From: Malania oleifera
Lineage: Eukaryota > Streptophyta > Magnoliopsida > Santalales > Ximeniaceae
Direction: 5' to 3'
Assembly (NCBI RefSeq): GCF_029873635.1
Contig: NC_080424.1
Location: 48,501-112,500, forward strand
Length of the DNA stretch: 64,000 nucleotides
The position numbers and the translations under genes are program-made. Positions 22,031-34,700 of the stretch are shown here, piece after piece (positions within the stretch are counted from its first letter, which is position 1; each line of letters opens with the position of its first letter). Under the pieces are notes generated by a model that was given only the letters and a program-made list of their open reading frames with translations, ran no database searches and was not told where the DNA came from.

Positions 22031-22611
22031 AATTACTAGGGTAAATTGCAGTTATAGTCCCAAAACTACTCTTATTTGATAGTCACCCTCTGAGTTCCAA
22101 GTGTCTCATCATAGTCCTACCTTCAAAATGTTAATTTTGTTTTATTGTTTGTCTCAATTGAACATTTTGAACGGAATTCCACGTTGGTAGCTACTATATC
22201 CAACTAAGAAACACTAATAATCCTTAAAAAAAAAAATCAAAATATTTATTATAAAAAATAATTAAAAAATAAGTAAATTATCTATAAATTGAATAGGATC
22301 TATTTTTAAACATATGTTAATTTAAAAAGTGTCACATGCAACATGCAAGGCACATGCTTCTTTTCTAGTCTATACTACCTATAAATACAGAAGGAATGTG
22401 TGTTTTCAGTCTGTGTCACCAAACAACACGTTTTAGCCCCCCTTCATGTGCTCCTCCTTGGTTTTCCTTGTGCATTAAATAGCGTTTTTATTTAGAAAAT
22501 GTTAGATAAAGTTGCCATATTTTTTGAAACGTGTCAATTTGGGGAAAAAAAAGTTTCACCTCAAACTATTTTTAAATAATATATATTAAAGAATATTAAA
22601 ACTGTGCTTTA
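22031..22611. other. Repeat-like spacer, no gene
   Basis: The text around 22030-22110 (GGGTAAATTGCAGTTATAGTC) is a word common at ends of plant repetitive elements, and 22367 begins TCTATACTACCTATAAATAC, reminiscent of a Helitron 5' end, but no partner terminus was identified. Nothing coding is seen. Confidence 0.25.
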
Positions 22612-22649
22612 GTGTCGTAGTCCGCCGGGCTGTATGCTATCTCTCGTAG

Positions 22650-22702
<53 letters not shown>

Positions 22703-23310
22703 TGGTATTGTGAAGTTGCGTATCATGGTTGGATTTTTCTTCTTTTGGATGTCAATACCAGTTGACATCATGATATTAGATCGAGATATGTAATACATAT
22801 TATATTACGAGTTTGCAATGAAATACTATGAATTGGATGCATTCACCATAAGAAACATCGTTTCTGCATGCGCAAATATTGGGGTTTTGGTGCTTGGTTG
22901 ACAGATCAATGCTCACCTTCACAAAAAATTGGTGACAAACTGGATTTTTTCTTGGGTTCCTCTTAATTGACATGCGGAAGTTAATTTGGAAACTTGGATA
23001 ATGCTTTCTGCAAACTAATTGTTTGGGGTGAGGATGTGGGGGAGGGGGGGGGGGGTGGGGTTTAAAATAAAGCTCGATTATGAGGGGCCTGGTGGTCCTC
23101 TTCTCGAGGAGGAATCTTGGGCTATAGCCATTCGTTAAATGACCACATTGGCCACATCCTGACTGTTTTTAAGGTTTTAACTTTTAAGAATCACCATGCT
23201 CCTATCTTTTGCTTGTCTACTTCCTTGATATGCACTTGGTAGTAGCTTGCTGTATATCCAACTTTTAGAAGTATCTTGACCAAAGTGGATACTTGTTCTT
23301 GATGGTTAAA
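22612..23310. repeat. Direct duplication, copy 1
   Basis: Parallel to 24497-25202: both start near CGTAGTC, carry a (TC)n tract (22655-22698, about 22 units, here longer), and share GGATGTCAATACCAG, GATCGAGATATG, a G run (23044-23055) and the end GGATACTTGTTCTTGATGGTT. The copy in 24414-24836 is open for 140 codons but this copy has stops in that frame, so I treat it as non-coding. Confidence 0.88.
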
Positions 23311-23364
23311 TTTGCCCTCCAAAAAGACGAAGCCGTACTTCCTAGAAGAGTCCTTGTCCTAGCC

Positions 23365-24443
23365 TAGGGGCGAGCATAATTCGGGGAAACTTGAATTAAT
23401 CGAATTAACCGGCTAATTTCGGTCGGTTCGATTTGGTCAAGAAATAGGGTTGGTTTAGTTCGATTATGGATTTACCAAATTTAGGGTATTTGGTTATCGG
23501 TTCGGTTATGAGAAATTTTAATTCGGTTAACAGAATTAATAATTAATTAAAATTTAAATATAAATTAGTAATATATATATATAATGTTAAAGGTGGATGG
23601 GGGAAGGCGGAGGCCCTTTTGTGAAGTTTAGTCCTTCTCTACTTCTCACTTCTCAGTTCTCCCTCTTCGCGAATCGCCTCTTTGCGGCTTCGCATGAGCC
23701 CCTCTTGGCTCGTCCCAGTTCCCGTCCCGATCCCGAATCCTTCTTCCTGAGTTCACTCTTGAGTCTTGGCCTCTTGGCCCTCTTCGGCTTTTCCCTTCCC
23801 TTCCCAGTTGTCGCTGATCTCTCTCTTTTACACACGATTGCACGTTTCGCCGCTTCCAGCCATTCATGAGCCTCATCGCAGCCACCACTGCTGCTTGTTG
23901 TGGCCATGGTCGCTGGCTCTCTTGCATAGCAGCACAGGTACAACTCTGCCTCTCAGTTCTTCTTTGATTCTCTATTTCTTCTACCTCCATTTTCAATTTT
24001 TGGCTTGCAATTTTTCATGCTGTAATACAACCTTACCCTAGGCCAAATCCCCAAATGGGAACAACTCCATCAGATTTGATCCTCAAGCTAGTCTTTCCAT
24101 GGTTTTCCTAATTGATTTTGAGAATTTAATTTTCAATTATTTGAAAAATGAAATACCATAGTGATCTAATCACCTCTCTGCTATGATATTGTTAGTATGA
24201 GCTGGTTAATTAAGCTGGAATTTGTAAAAAATTTACAATTATATTCTATTTTTAATAGTTAATTTCAAATCATTTTGGTTAAATTCAGTTAACCGAATTA
24301 CCCTAAAAGGTAATTCGGTCGAGTTCAGTTCGGTGATCCCTGTGCGTTTGGTCGGTTTGATTAATAGAAATAATTAACCGAAAATTTTGGTTAATTCGGT
24401 TAATTAACCGAATTTGAAAGAACCGACTGTTTTCTCACCCCTA
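23365..24443. mobile_element. Non-autonomous hAT element (1.08 kb)
   Basis: The left end TAGGGGCGAGCATAATTCGG is mirrored by CTCACCCCTA at 24434-24443, and both subterminal regions are filled with TTCGGTTAAT/ATTAACCGAA words, a well-known arrangement of plant hAT relatives. Neighbouring TAGCC occurs on both sides (23360-23364, 24445-24449), but an exact 8-bp duplication was not resolved. Inside, 23600-23945 is a leader-like C/T-rich segment with a donor-like CAG|GTACAA, apparently a leftover first exon. No transposase is present. Confidence 0.75.
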
Positions 24444-24496
24444 GTAGCCATCATCGCCGTCATCTTGGGAACTGATCCGTGGTTGCCTCAGTCTCG

Positions 24497-25202
24497 TAGT
24501 CTGCCCAGTCCACCAGTCTACTGGGGCTGGGCGTTGTCTTTCGTAGGTTGGTCTCTCTCTCTCTCTCGTCTTGGTATTGCGAAGTTGTGTATCATGGTTG
24601 GATTTTTCTTTTTTTGGATGTCAATACCAGCCGACATCATGATATTAGATCGAGATATGCAATACGTATTATCGTACGAGTTTGCGATGGAATATTGTGA
24701 ATTGGATGCATTCACCAAGAAACATTGTTTCTGTATGCACAAATGTTGGGGTTTTGGAGCTTGGTTGACAAATCCATGCTCGCCTTCACAAAAAATTGGT
24801 GACAAACTGGATTTTTTCTTGGGTTCCTCTAATTGACATGCGGAAGTTAATGTGGAAACTTGGATAATGCTTTCTGCAAACTAATTGTTTGGGGTGAGGA
24901 TGTTGTTTGGGGGGGGGGGGGGGGCGGTGTTAAAATAAAGCTCGATTAGGAGGGGCCAGGTGGTCCTCTACTCGAGGAGGAATCTTGGGCTATAGCCATT
25001 AAACGACCACATTGGCCACATCCTGACTATTTTTAAGGTTTTAACTTTTAAAAGTCACCATGCTCCTGTATTTTGCTCATCTACTTCCTTGATATGCACT
25101 TGGTAGTAGCTTGCTGTATATTCAACTTTTAGGAGTATCTCATGTTTATTGATTAGGGCAAAGAAGCGTGCGACCAAAGTGGATACTTGTTCTTGATGGT
25201 TA
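24497..25202. repeat. Direct duplication, copy 2
   Basis: Second copy of 22612-23310, with (TC)8 at 24552-24568, a 16-base G run at 24909-24924, and about 30 extra bases near 25141-25173. The element 23365-24443 lies between the two copies. A 140-codon open frame (24414-24836) crosses the hAT end and this copy; it has no domain and is not preserved in copy 1. Confidence 0.88.
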
Positions 25203-25320
25203 GTTTACCTTGTTAAGCACTTGATAATCAATGCACAAGGCTCCGGCTTCTTTTGGCATAAAACAAGGGCTCCCCAACCTTTTCCCACTCTCAAGTTAGG
25301 ATTATGCACCCCTTTTCTAG
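25195..25320 (-). pseudogene. Ty3/gypsy reverse transcriptase fragment
   Basis: On the minus strand about 25275-25200 reads GSPCFMPKEAGALCIDYQVLNKV, split here as SPCFMPKEAG and ALCIDYQVLNKV, matching the gypsy RT block (SP..FV.KK.G..R.CIDYR.LNK). Only this block is recognisable; flanks to about 25480 may be further decayed pol. It is too short to assign a lineage. Confidence 0.6.
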
Positions 25321-25479
25321 ATACATCCATCTCTTCTTTAGAGGGGAGGTCTCAACCCTAGAAAATCTGCACTGATACTTTGACTACTTTGACTTGGGTG
25401 TTGGGAGAGGCCCTTGAGGGTTTCCCAAGGGCCTTTTATTTTTTGCTTGAAGGGTGAGGATGAAAACCGACATCAACAC

Positions 25480-26345
25480 TTATCATCTAAATGTTGCCTT
25501 AAATTTAAGTTTGATATAGGAATTTCTTGATTTTTGTATATCTATTACTTAATACTCTTAAAATAGCTACACCAATGACTAACAACATTGGCTTTGTTAG
25601 TTGCTTTTCCCTTTTTGTTTAGGTTCAAAGTAATAGTCCAATATTAATTGTAAAAAACATCTCCTAGAGTTCACATCTTGCATTATTGTTGTGGTATGTG
25701 GCTTTGATAAGATGCTAACAATGGGCGATTTAATGGAGGAATAGAGGGTTAACAATGAGTTCACGGTTGGAGTGCATTTTGACGATGACGATGGTTCCTA
25801 ATGGTAGCACTTGGGTATGTGAGGGCTATAGATTAGCTTGTGGTGATCACTTGGGTTTGATTAAGGCTTTAAATAAGAATTTAGAGATTGTGGCTTTTGA
25901 TTCAAAAGGAGGATGAGAGTTGATTGACTTCAAATGAGGGAAGTTTGGTGACAATGCTGGTGTTGGGTACAATCATATGCAAGATAGGGTTTCGGTTGGA
26001 GATATTTGATTAAAGAGATTAGATCTTGTTGTTTGATCATGGCAGGGAAATTTTGTGGCAATTTCTAGTAGTGGTTTTTGAAGTAAGTGCTACTAAATGA
26101 GATCAGTGATGGGCATTCTTTGGGGTCGCTATTTGGTGAAAATTGCAATTTATGATGTTGAGTTTAGTTCAATAATCATCCTCTTTTGACTCTCCTCCTA
26201 CCAATAATTTGTTTTGGTGGTGAATTTTGTTGCTAGGTTTGGTGAATTTGGGGTGTAGTGAGTTTTACATTACAATGGAGATGAAAAGGGATGATAGCCA
26301 TTGTGATGTTCAAGTCCATTGAGGTAAAAATACCATCTTCATAAT
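25480..26345. other. No gene identified
   Basis: G- and T-rich spacer with GGTTTTGGTGG-like words and no frame, terminus or repeat that I can support. Confidence 0.35.
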
Positions 26346-26678
26346 CAATGCTTAAAAAGGCGAAGGCGTAAGGCGAGACATTTTACCCTCTGGGAGGCGA
26401 GGCGTAAGTATTTTGGGACTGTATTTTTTAAAAATAATTAATAAATAAAAAATTTATATATAGTATAAAAATGATAAAAATTTAGAATAATGGAGAAAAA
26501 AATAAAAACATAATTCTCAAGTATCATATAGGCCAATTTTAGCTAACAAACTCAAGCAATGCATGTTAAAAATAACCATGACTTTACAGAAAGAAGAGAA
26601 AAAGCCAAATTAAAGCATCACAATGTCTCATCATCCAAGATTCTAATTTCTAAGAATCTAAATCTAAATCAACAAAGT

Positions 26679-29265
26679 TTAGAGGGAACTATCAAGATCT
26701 TCATCAAAGTCCTCATCTTCTTCAAAATCATCTATAGTAGGAGTTCTTCCACTTATAAATTCCTCCTCTCCCTCTTCAACATCGTTGTCTTCTTCAATTG
26801 TGACCAATGTTGGCCTCTTGCCTTTGTCTTGAGTGCCTAGATATTCAATAAAGCTATAGGTTAGGAGTTAAGAAAAATGGAGAATTATAAATTAGTAGAT
26901 TCAAAAATGACTATTGATCTGTATGTACTCAAGTTCTCACAATAATCACTATTGATCTTTCTTTTGCTAGGAAGATTAGAATGCGAGCTACCATAAGCTT
27001 GTGTTGCTTGAACATCATCTCCTTCAAAAGCTACCACGGGCAAAGCTCTAATAGCATCAACATTTAGGAGATTTTCATCATTAAACCAAGAAGTATCTTT
27101 TGGAAGGATAGGTTCTTCCTTCTTTGTGATCCATTCATCATCTGAAGCTACTTCCGGCACCAATATTGGATCATAATTTTGTTTTCTTCTTAGAGCTCTC
27201 TCTCTTAGTTTGGTGTTGTACTTCACGTAAATTAGAGCATTCAATCTCTTGTGCTTTAATCTATTCCTCTTTTTCGTATGAATCTACAATTGAGTGTAAG
27301 CCATTTAAATTTTTAAATATTAGAAGATATTTTCATATTTGAGTGAGATGATAATAACATGGCATTTGTAAGAACCTGCTCAAATGTGCTCTAATTCCTC
27401 TCACATCCACTAGCACTACATGTCAGGCTAAGAACATAAATAGCAACCTTCTTCAATTTTGGGGTATTTGTCCCAAAACTCTTCCACCAATCAGCTACAA
27501 AAGAAAAAAAACATGTTTAAGTTCCAAGTTATTAGAAGAAACAAGGATAGAGTACTACTAGTTAACTAATTTTTACTGAAATATTTTTTTTGCATGGGGT
27601 TCTCAACATTTTGGAGTCAACTGCCACTCGAGTCCCAAATTCCCCTCATGCATTATCGAACAAATCCAATTGGATGTCTGCAGCTAGCCTCTCCTCATAT
27701 CTCAACATTCTATCCATGCATTCAAATAGGCCATTCTTCACTTCTTCACAATCAGAGAAGTTCTCCTTATAACGCAATTGGGGATTTAAATAATATCTTG
27801 CAGCATGTAAAGGCTGATAAAGTTGTGGAGTCTATCTATCATCAATTTTTCTCAAAATGGGTCCATACTTGGCATTTCTTGAAAAAATTTCAACAAATTT
27901 TTCCTTCTTCGAATCCATCATCTCATAGAGAAACCCCATGGCTGGTCTTTCCTTAGAATCAACTTCCCTTAGAACACACACAAGAGGGACAACACTCTTG
28001 ATAACATAAGCGACATGAGGCCAAACATGTTGGTCAAATAAATCTATTGAGCGAGTCCTTATACCTTCATGGCTTCATGCATTTTTGCATATGTAGAAGT
28101 GCACCACATCTCTGAAGAGAACATAGATTGAAGGCCTCACTTTTGTTTGTAAATGCTCTGAAGTGTCAAAAATGCAGTAGCAAAGTGCGTCACTATAGGG
28201 CGGATGAGTTCTTTGTTGTTGGTAAAATGCTTCCTCATCATTGCAAATACATAGGAATGATTATAAATAAATTTCACAACTTGCTTAGCCTTTTGGATTG
28301 TGCTTGCATGGATCTTCAATTTTGCAATATCCTCCAACATGAGATCCAAACAATGTGCAGCACATGGAGTCCAATAGAGCTTCTCCCTCTTTTCCATAAG
28401 CTTTTTTCCACCATTTATCATGTTCTTCGCATTATCAATTATCACCTGCACAACATTCTACTCACCAACTTCCTCAACCACCTCATCCATATACTTAAAC
28501 ATCAAATCACCATTTTTTATAGAATCAAAAGCATCAATGGATTTTAAAAACCATGTACCAGTAAGACTATTCACAAGGAAATTAATCAAGACCTTTGAAC
28601 ACCCATCAGTCCATCCATCAACCATGATAGAACATCCATATTCCTTCCAAGATTTTTTGTGGTCTTTCAACATGCCATCAATGTCTTTCACTTCATTTTT
28701 AAGGATCCACGTCCTCATCTTTTGCATTGATGGAGGCTTGAAACTTGACCCATAATTAGCAGTACCATCCACCATAACACGCCAATATACGTCATCCATC
28801 AAATTAAATGGTAGAGCATTGTTGAACACACAATGGCCAAATTTCCTACACACTTCATTTCTTTCTTCTTTCTCCCATTTTGAGTTTAGAGTGGATTGTT
28901 TGGTTTGTGAAAATGTAAACTTATCCATGGGGGCCAGTCCTACTATTCTGCTGCTCAATATCTCTAACTAATGGAGACATAGCACTCTGAGTACCTCCTC
29001 CTGGTTCAAGAAGTTCATTTCTTTTACCATTCTCTTCTTGGGATTTTTCAATAGCAATCTTGCACTCATCTCTCACGTTTTGAGGAGCTTTTGGGCAAGG
29101 TTTCATTCCCTTCCTTGTACCTGCCAAATGATGTTTAAATCTTGTGACAATCCCACTGTAAGTCTGATCACAAAATTTGCATCTAAAATATTTTTCTCCA
29201 TCAACTTCTATTATGTATTTCCAAACAAAATCTTTTTTCTGCCCCTTTGAATCACCTTCAGACAT
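26679..29265 (-). pseudogene. hAT transposase (BED finger, DUF659, dimerisation region), disrupted
   Basis: The gene starts MSEGDSKGQKKDFVWKY at 29265 with a BED zinc finger (CKFCDQTYSG...RFKHHLAG). The DUF659 region is at 28930-28460 (GCSIMVDGWTD, FLKSIDAFDSIKNG), followed by YWTPCAAHCLDLMLEDI, then a body with RPAMGFLYEMMDSKK and LNPQLRYKENF near 27900-27780. The C-terminal dimerisation block (WWKSFGTNTPKLKKVA, SGCERN-stop-STFEQ) is at 27490-27370, then RKQNYDPI and an acidic tail ending DLDSSL at 26679. Breaks are a frameshift near 28930, TAG at 28455-28457, TAG in place of the conserved Trp at 27391-27393, and others. Introns probably account for gaps around 27300. It would cut and join the element ends in the nucleus; it cannot now. 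Confidence 0.9.
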
Positions 29266-29359
29266 GTTTTTCTTTATTGAACAGGCACAATCAACAGGTG
29301 TAGCAAGAACTTAAAACTAAAAAATGAAAATTGAAATCTGAAACATAAACCTCAGATTG

Positions 29360-29650
29360 AGATGAAATCTCGAAGCAAAGAGATTGTAGAGGTTCGTTGC
29401 AGAGAGACGAGAGGCTCGAAGGAATCGTCGAAGGCAGATCAAAGCTTGGAAGGGACCCTCGACTCGTCGGATAGAGACGAGAAGCTTGGAGGAATCGTCG
29501 GAAGCAATCGTGGAGTCGTCGGAGATGGACTAGAAGCTTGCACGAATCGTTGAAGGCAGTTGTCAGAGTGGGAGAAGAAGCTTCGTCGAGAGAGGAGAGG
29601 AATCGTCGAGAGAGCAGACGCTTTGTCGAAGAGAGGGAGGAAAGGGTTTT
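29360..29650. repeat. Imperfect tandem repeats in the hAT leader
   Basis: GGAATCGTCG occurs repeatedly (near 29420, 29482, 29538 with a variant, 29590) with GAGAAGCTTGGA and GAGACGAG between, at a period of roughly 55-65 bp. They lie between the transposase start and the right terminus and could be transposase-binding or leader repeats. Confidence 0.6.
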
Positions 29651-29892
29651 AGATTTAGAGTTTTGGGTTTTCTTTTTTAATTTTAAATTTAAATTTATGT
29701 TTTAAATCAAGCAGCCAAAATGTGTACGCCTTTACATTTGTGGCGTAAAAGGCAAGTATTTTCACCTGAGGCGTACGCCTTCTCCCTTGAGGTGTATGCC
29801 TTTTTGGATTTTCGCATTTCCACTTATGCCTTAGGGCGTTTTAAGCCCAAAATGCCTCAAGGCGTGCCTCACGAACGCCTTTTAAAACACTG

Positions 29893-30639
29893 TTCATAAT
29901 TGACGTGGCATTGCATTGAAGAATAGACGTTGAGAGCTTAGGCTTATGCCAACTGGGTTGGCACCGAGAGTGATTGCTGGCTGGATTGTGGTGCTTTGTT
30001 AGCTGCGCAGTATGAGAGATTTGGTTAATCATTAGAATATGAGTAATATATTATTTGTAAATATTAGTATTCTCCAGAGAAGCAATAAGTAAGGACAAAA
30101 AGAATTCAGTAATGCACTAAGATTTAGTTAAAATCTTTTTAATTATTCATATATATATATATATATATGTATGTATGAATAATATATTCATATAATTGTT
30201 CATACTTCTTGATAAAAAATATGGTAAGAGGCATGAGTCATTACTATGGCCTTTATTTTACATCAATTGCATATATTTACTTGACGTGTAATACATTCAT
30301 TTTGTTTGATTCTGATCTTACATTTGCATTTTTCTGTTCATCTTATAGTTATCATTTGCAGTCATGGTATTTAAAAAAAATCATTTTATTAATTGGCATT
30401 AAACATAAAAAAATCTCTAAAGATCCTTTGGTTGACTAGACTTGTCAAGCATGGTTGATAACTAGCTAAAAAATACAGCAACCAAACAAAAGCAGAAGAC
30501 TTCCTAGTACAGCTTGGGTTGAATCTGCAAAAAGGGGGATTAAAATGCAATTAATAAGGTAAAAGATGGTAAATATATAAGATGCATAGTGGCAAAATAG
30601 GAGAAGATAATTGGTAAAACATGATTAGGGTTAGAGTTC
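29893..30639. other. No gene; (AT)n microsatellite
   Basis: An AT dinucleotide tract lies at about 30149-30168. The rest is AT-rich and featureless. Confidence 0.5.
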
Positions 30640-30649
30640 TTAAGGCCAA

Positions 30650-31030
30650 GAAGTGTTGCCTATTTATTCATTCCCAACCACCCATTCAAATGAAACTCGT
30701 GAAGAACTCCATAATATTGTCCCAGACCATCTCCTAACTATGTTGAAACTTGAAAGAAAGCCAGCCATGCTAAAACCATTAGGGCTTGGAGCCTTATCAC
30801 TTTCCATCTCAATCACCCCCAGCCCCCCAACCTCTTCTATGTCAAAAGGTCTCACCAACCAAGGTGCAAGGTCTGCCCAGTAGGACTCCAATAAAATCCC
30901 TCTATAATCAATTTGTGCTTGTGACTCTTCAAGTATGCGAACTCCTATAGAAAATTTATAATCTCCTTCCCTTTACTTTTGGAATCATGCAACACGTCTT
31001 CTGAGTCTATCTCCAGTTCTTTGATAAAAA
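30650..31030 (-). pseudogene. L1-type LINE reverse transcriptase N-terminal fragment
   Basis: The minus strand 30891-30664 reads FDIEEVGGLGVIEMESDKAP then SPNGFSMAGF, matching the start of plant L1 reverse transcriptase (F.EEEV..A...M..DKAPGPDGF.M.F). The PDGF box is altered to PNGF. It ends in a decayed VSFEWVVGNE. Neither endonuclease nor catalytic block accompanies it. Confidence 0.7.
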
Positions 31031-31766
31031 AGAACAATGTATAACTTCTAGGATAATCATAACACACCTGTAATTATTTTCCTCTATTATAGTTCATTTG
31101 TTTTTATAGCCTTGAGGCTCCCAAAACCACCCACTTAATCAAGGCTAGAGAAGAATTGCCTGTAGTGCGTTAGAAACCCATAATCAGGGTATTATGTACC
31201 GACAAATGTTCCCTTTTTTGCCCTAATCATGAGAAAAACTTTCCTTCCTCTTTTTGCACACAGAAACACGCACACACACAGAGGCACATTCATTCTATAA
31301 ATCAAGTGTTCCTTTCTCTTAAGAAAAAAAGTTCATTTATACACACAACACTTCGCATCTGTTGTAATTAGCTGCTTATTAGATATTTATGTTTTTGATA
31401 ATGTGGCTTTTTGGATAGAAGATGTTTGCCATATTTGTTTTGAAATTTATAATCTGGTTACTTTTCCTTTCTTTTATGCTACTAAGATTAATTCCGTCAT
31501 TGGTTGTGCAAGGTTGAACTCAAAAACTTTGACATTTGACTTGCCGAAAAAATTTGTGCCTTCTGTTTTAATGACTTTCACTTCTTTGACCAAGCGTAAA
31601 TAGTTTACACTTAATTGTCAAATTGTCAAAAAAAATTATGAACCGACTTTTCAAGAAGAAGGGAAAAGAAATAAATGCAACTTGATGAGAAGAATTGTGT
31701 TAGGAGCTAAACTAGATAATATGAAAATTTAAAATGCTAGGACTGTAGATATTAAAGTAGATGGTT
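31031..31766. other. No gene identified
   Basis: Contains a short CA-rich patch (31266-31280) and AT-rich spacer. No supported feature. Confidence 0.35.
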
Positions 31767-34700
31767 CAACAACAACAACAACAACAGCAAACCTTAAGTC
31801 CCACTAGGTGGGGTTGGCTACATGAATCCTTTTTTGCCAATTCACTCGATCCAGCATTTTTCTCTATTAAATTAAAGGCTATTAAATCCTTCCTCACTAC
31901 CTCATTTTAAGTAATTTTAGGCCTAACCCTGCCCCTTTTCATGCTAGAAATCATAACTAACTCTTCCTCACAGGTGCTCTACTAGGCCTACGTTTTAAAT
32001 GCCCAAATCATCTAAGTCGCCCCTCCCTTATCTTGTTTTCAACCAGTGCTATGCCTAAATTTTTGGGTATATTTTTATTTCTTACTTTATCTTTTAATGA
32101 TAAACCACTCATCCACCTTAGCATGCACATATCAGCAACTTTCCTTCTTTGTATGCATTGTTTCTTAGTTGCCCAACATTCTGAACCATAAAGCATATTT
32201 GGCCCTATAGCTGTCTTACAAAATTTTCCTTTTAATTTTAAAGGTATTCTAAGATCACACAACACACCTGACGCACTCTCCATTGTTTCGAACTTGTCTT
32301 AATTCTATGTACTACATCTTCTTCAATTTTCCCTTCACCTTGCATAATAGATCAAAGATATCTAAATCTGTCAGTGCTATTAATCTTCTGATTATCCAAT
32401 TTAATCTTCTCTTTATTACTACTCCTTAGATTACTGAAATTACATTTCATATATTCAGTTTTATTCTTACTTATCCTAAACCCTTCAGACTCTAATGTGA
32501 CTCTCCAAAGCTCTAGCTTAGATTCTACTCCGCTCCTACAATCATCAATCAACACGATATCATCTGCTAACAACATACACCAAGGGATCTCATCTTGGAT
32601 ATTCCTAGTAATTTCATCAATTACTAAAGTAAAAAGATAAGGACTCAAAGTAGAACCTTGATGAACACCTATTGTGATTGGGAACTCTCTACACTCTCCT
32701 CTTATGGTCTTGACGCTAGTCACTACTCTATCGTGCATATGCTTAATGACCTCTGTATATGTACTGCAAACTCCCTTATTTTCTAATACCCACCAAAGCA
32801 CTTCCCTAGCTACTCTATCATAAGCTTTCTCTAGATCAATAAAAATCATATGCAAGTCCTCCTTTTCCTTGAACTTTTCCTTGAACTTTTCCTTAAAAGA
32901 TAAATAGCTTTTATTGTTGATCTCCTAGGCATAAAACCAAATTTATTTTCTAAAATCTTCGTTTCTAATCTTATTCTATGTTCCATTGCCCATTCCTATA
33001 ATTTCATCGTATGATTCATAATCTCAATTCTACGATAGTTATTGTAGTTTTGAATGTCGCCTTTGTATTTATACAGAGGTACTAATTTATTTTTCCTCCA
33101 TTCTTCTGACATTTTCTTGGTTTTTATAATATTATATTATTGAATAGATTAGTTAACCAAATAATTCCTTTATCCACTAAACATTTCCAAACTTCAGTTG
33201 TTATTATATCTGATACTATAGATTTCCCACTTTTTATCTTTTTTAAAGCCATCTTAACTTCAAAGACTCTAATTTTACGTATAAATCTCCTATTTTTTAA
33301 TCATCTCTTCATTTGTCACTTCCAAGTTCAATCTTTCATTTTGGTTTTCATTGAACAATTATCAAAGTATCTCTGCTACCTTTCTTTTATGTCTTCTTCT
33401 CTAGTTAAGACATTATCATTCTCGTCCTTTATACATTTTACAGAACCTAAATCTTTGCATTTTCTTTCTCTAGCTCTAGCAAGTCTATAAATGTCTTTTT
33501 CTTCTTCTTTTGTATCTAGATTAGTGTATAAAGTGTCATAAGCTCTATGTTTAGCTTCATTGATAGTCTTTTTTTGCATTTTTTCCCGCTTCTTTATAAT
33601 TTTCAAGATTTTCTATATTTCTACAATTTTGCAATATCTTATACCAATTTCTTTTTGTCTTAACAACTTTTTGGATTTCTTGATCCCACCACAAACTTTC
33701 TTTACTATCCACGCATCTCCCTTTAGACTCGGCTAAAACCTCTTTTGCTATCCTTACAATAGAGTTCGCCATTTTATTTCAAATAATATTTGCATCAACC
33801 TTATCGATTATTGTCCAATCACACTCTTTGTTCATTTTATCTTTGAATTTTACTAAATTATCTTCCTTCAAGTTCCACCATCTATTTGTCTTGTGTTGAT
33901 TTATGCTACTTCTTCTCTTCCATTCTTTAATATGTATATTTTTAATACTAAGACTCTATGTTGTGTAGCCAAACTTCACCTGGATAACTTTACAATTCTT
34001 ACAAGATAAACGATCCTTGTTCTTAGTCAAGAAGAAATCTATTTGACTTTTATTGTACCCACTCTTGAAAGTTATTAAGTGTTCTCTTTTTATAAAGCAA
34101 GTATTCAATATAAACAAATCGTAAGACATGGCAAAATTTAAGATTGTATCACCAGACTCATTTTTATCTCCATATTTATGGCCTCCTGTATCCTCTCATG
34201 CCCTATATTATCCTTCCTAATGTGACTATTCAAATCAGCTCCTATGAATGTCTTTTCAGACATCAGAACCCTCGTAAAATAATATCCATATCTTCCCAAA
34301 ATTGTCTTTTCAAATTTTTTGCTAAGCCTATTTGGGGAGCATATGCATTAATGGCGTTCGCTATTTGTAGGCTTAAAACTAAATTGATTGTAATGATCCT
34401 ATCCCCTATTCTTTTAACATCTACTACATTATCTTTTAGGTCTATCTACAATTATACCCACCCTATTTTTATGTTTCTCTTTGCCAATGTACTAAATTTT
34501 AAATCTTGATTTCTCAATTTCCTTGGCTTTCTCTACAAACCATTTCATCTCTTGAAGGCAGACTAAATTAATTTTTCTTCTAAACATTATTTCCACTATT
34601 TCCATAATTTTTCCTATAAGAGTCCTTATATTCCAAGTTGCTAATCTTATCTTAGTTTCTTGTACTAACTTATTGATCCTCTCCCTTTTTATACTGACTT

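Larger units (their letters stand above)
26346..29892 (-). mobile_element. hAT transposon with perfect 8-bp target duplication
   Basis: The left end CAATGCTTAAAAAGGCG and the complement of the right end CAGTGTTTTAAAAGGCG are inverted termini. TTCATAAT occurs immediately outside both (26338-26345 and 29893-29900), an exact 8-bp target duplication. Subterminal GGCGTAAGGCG/CGCCTTACGCC words surround both ends. The transposase gene runs right to left. The exact duplication suggests a fairly recent insertion, yet the transposase is already broken. Confidence 0.93.

Noticed and set aside
22367..22440. Possible Helitron 5' end (TCTATACTACC)
   Set aside because: The preceding base is G rather than A, and no CTRR end with a hairpin was identified downstream.
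24414..24836. A 140-codon open frame
   Set aside because: It begins inside the end of a non-autonomous hAT, has no domain I know, and the parallel copy at 22700-22975 has stops.
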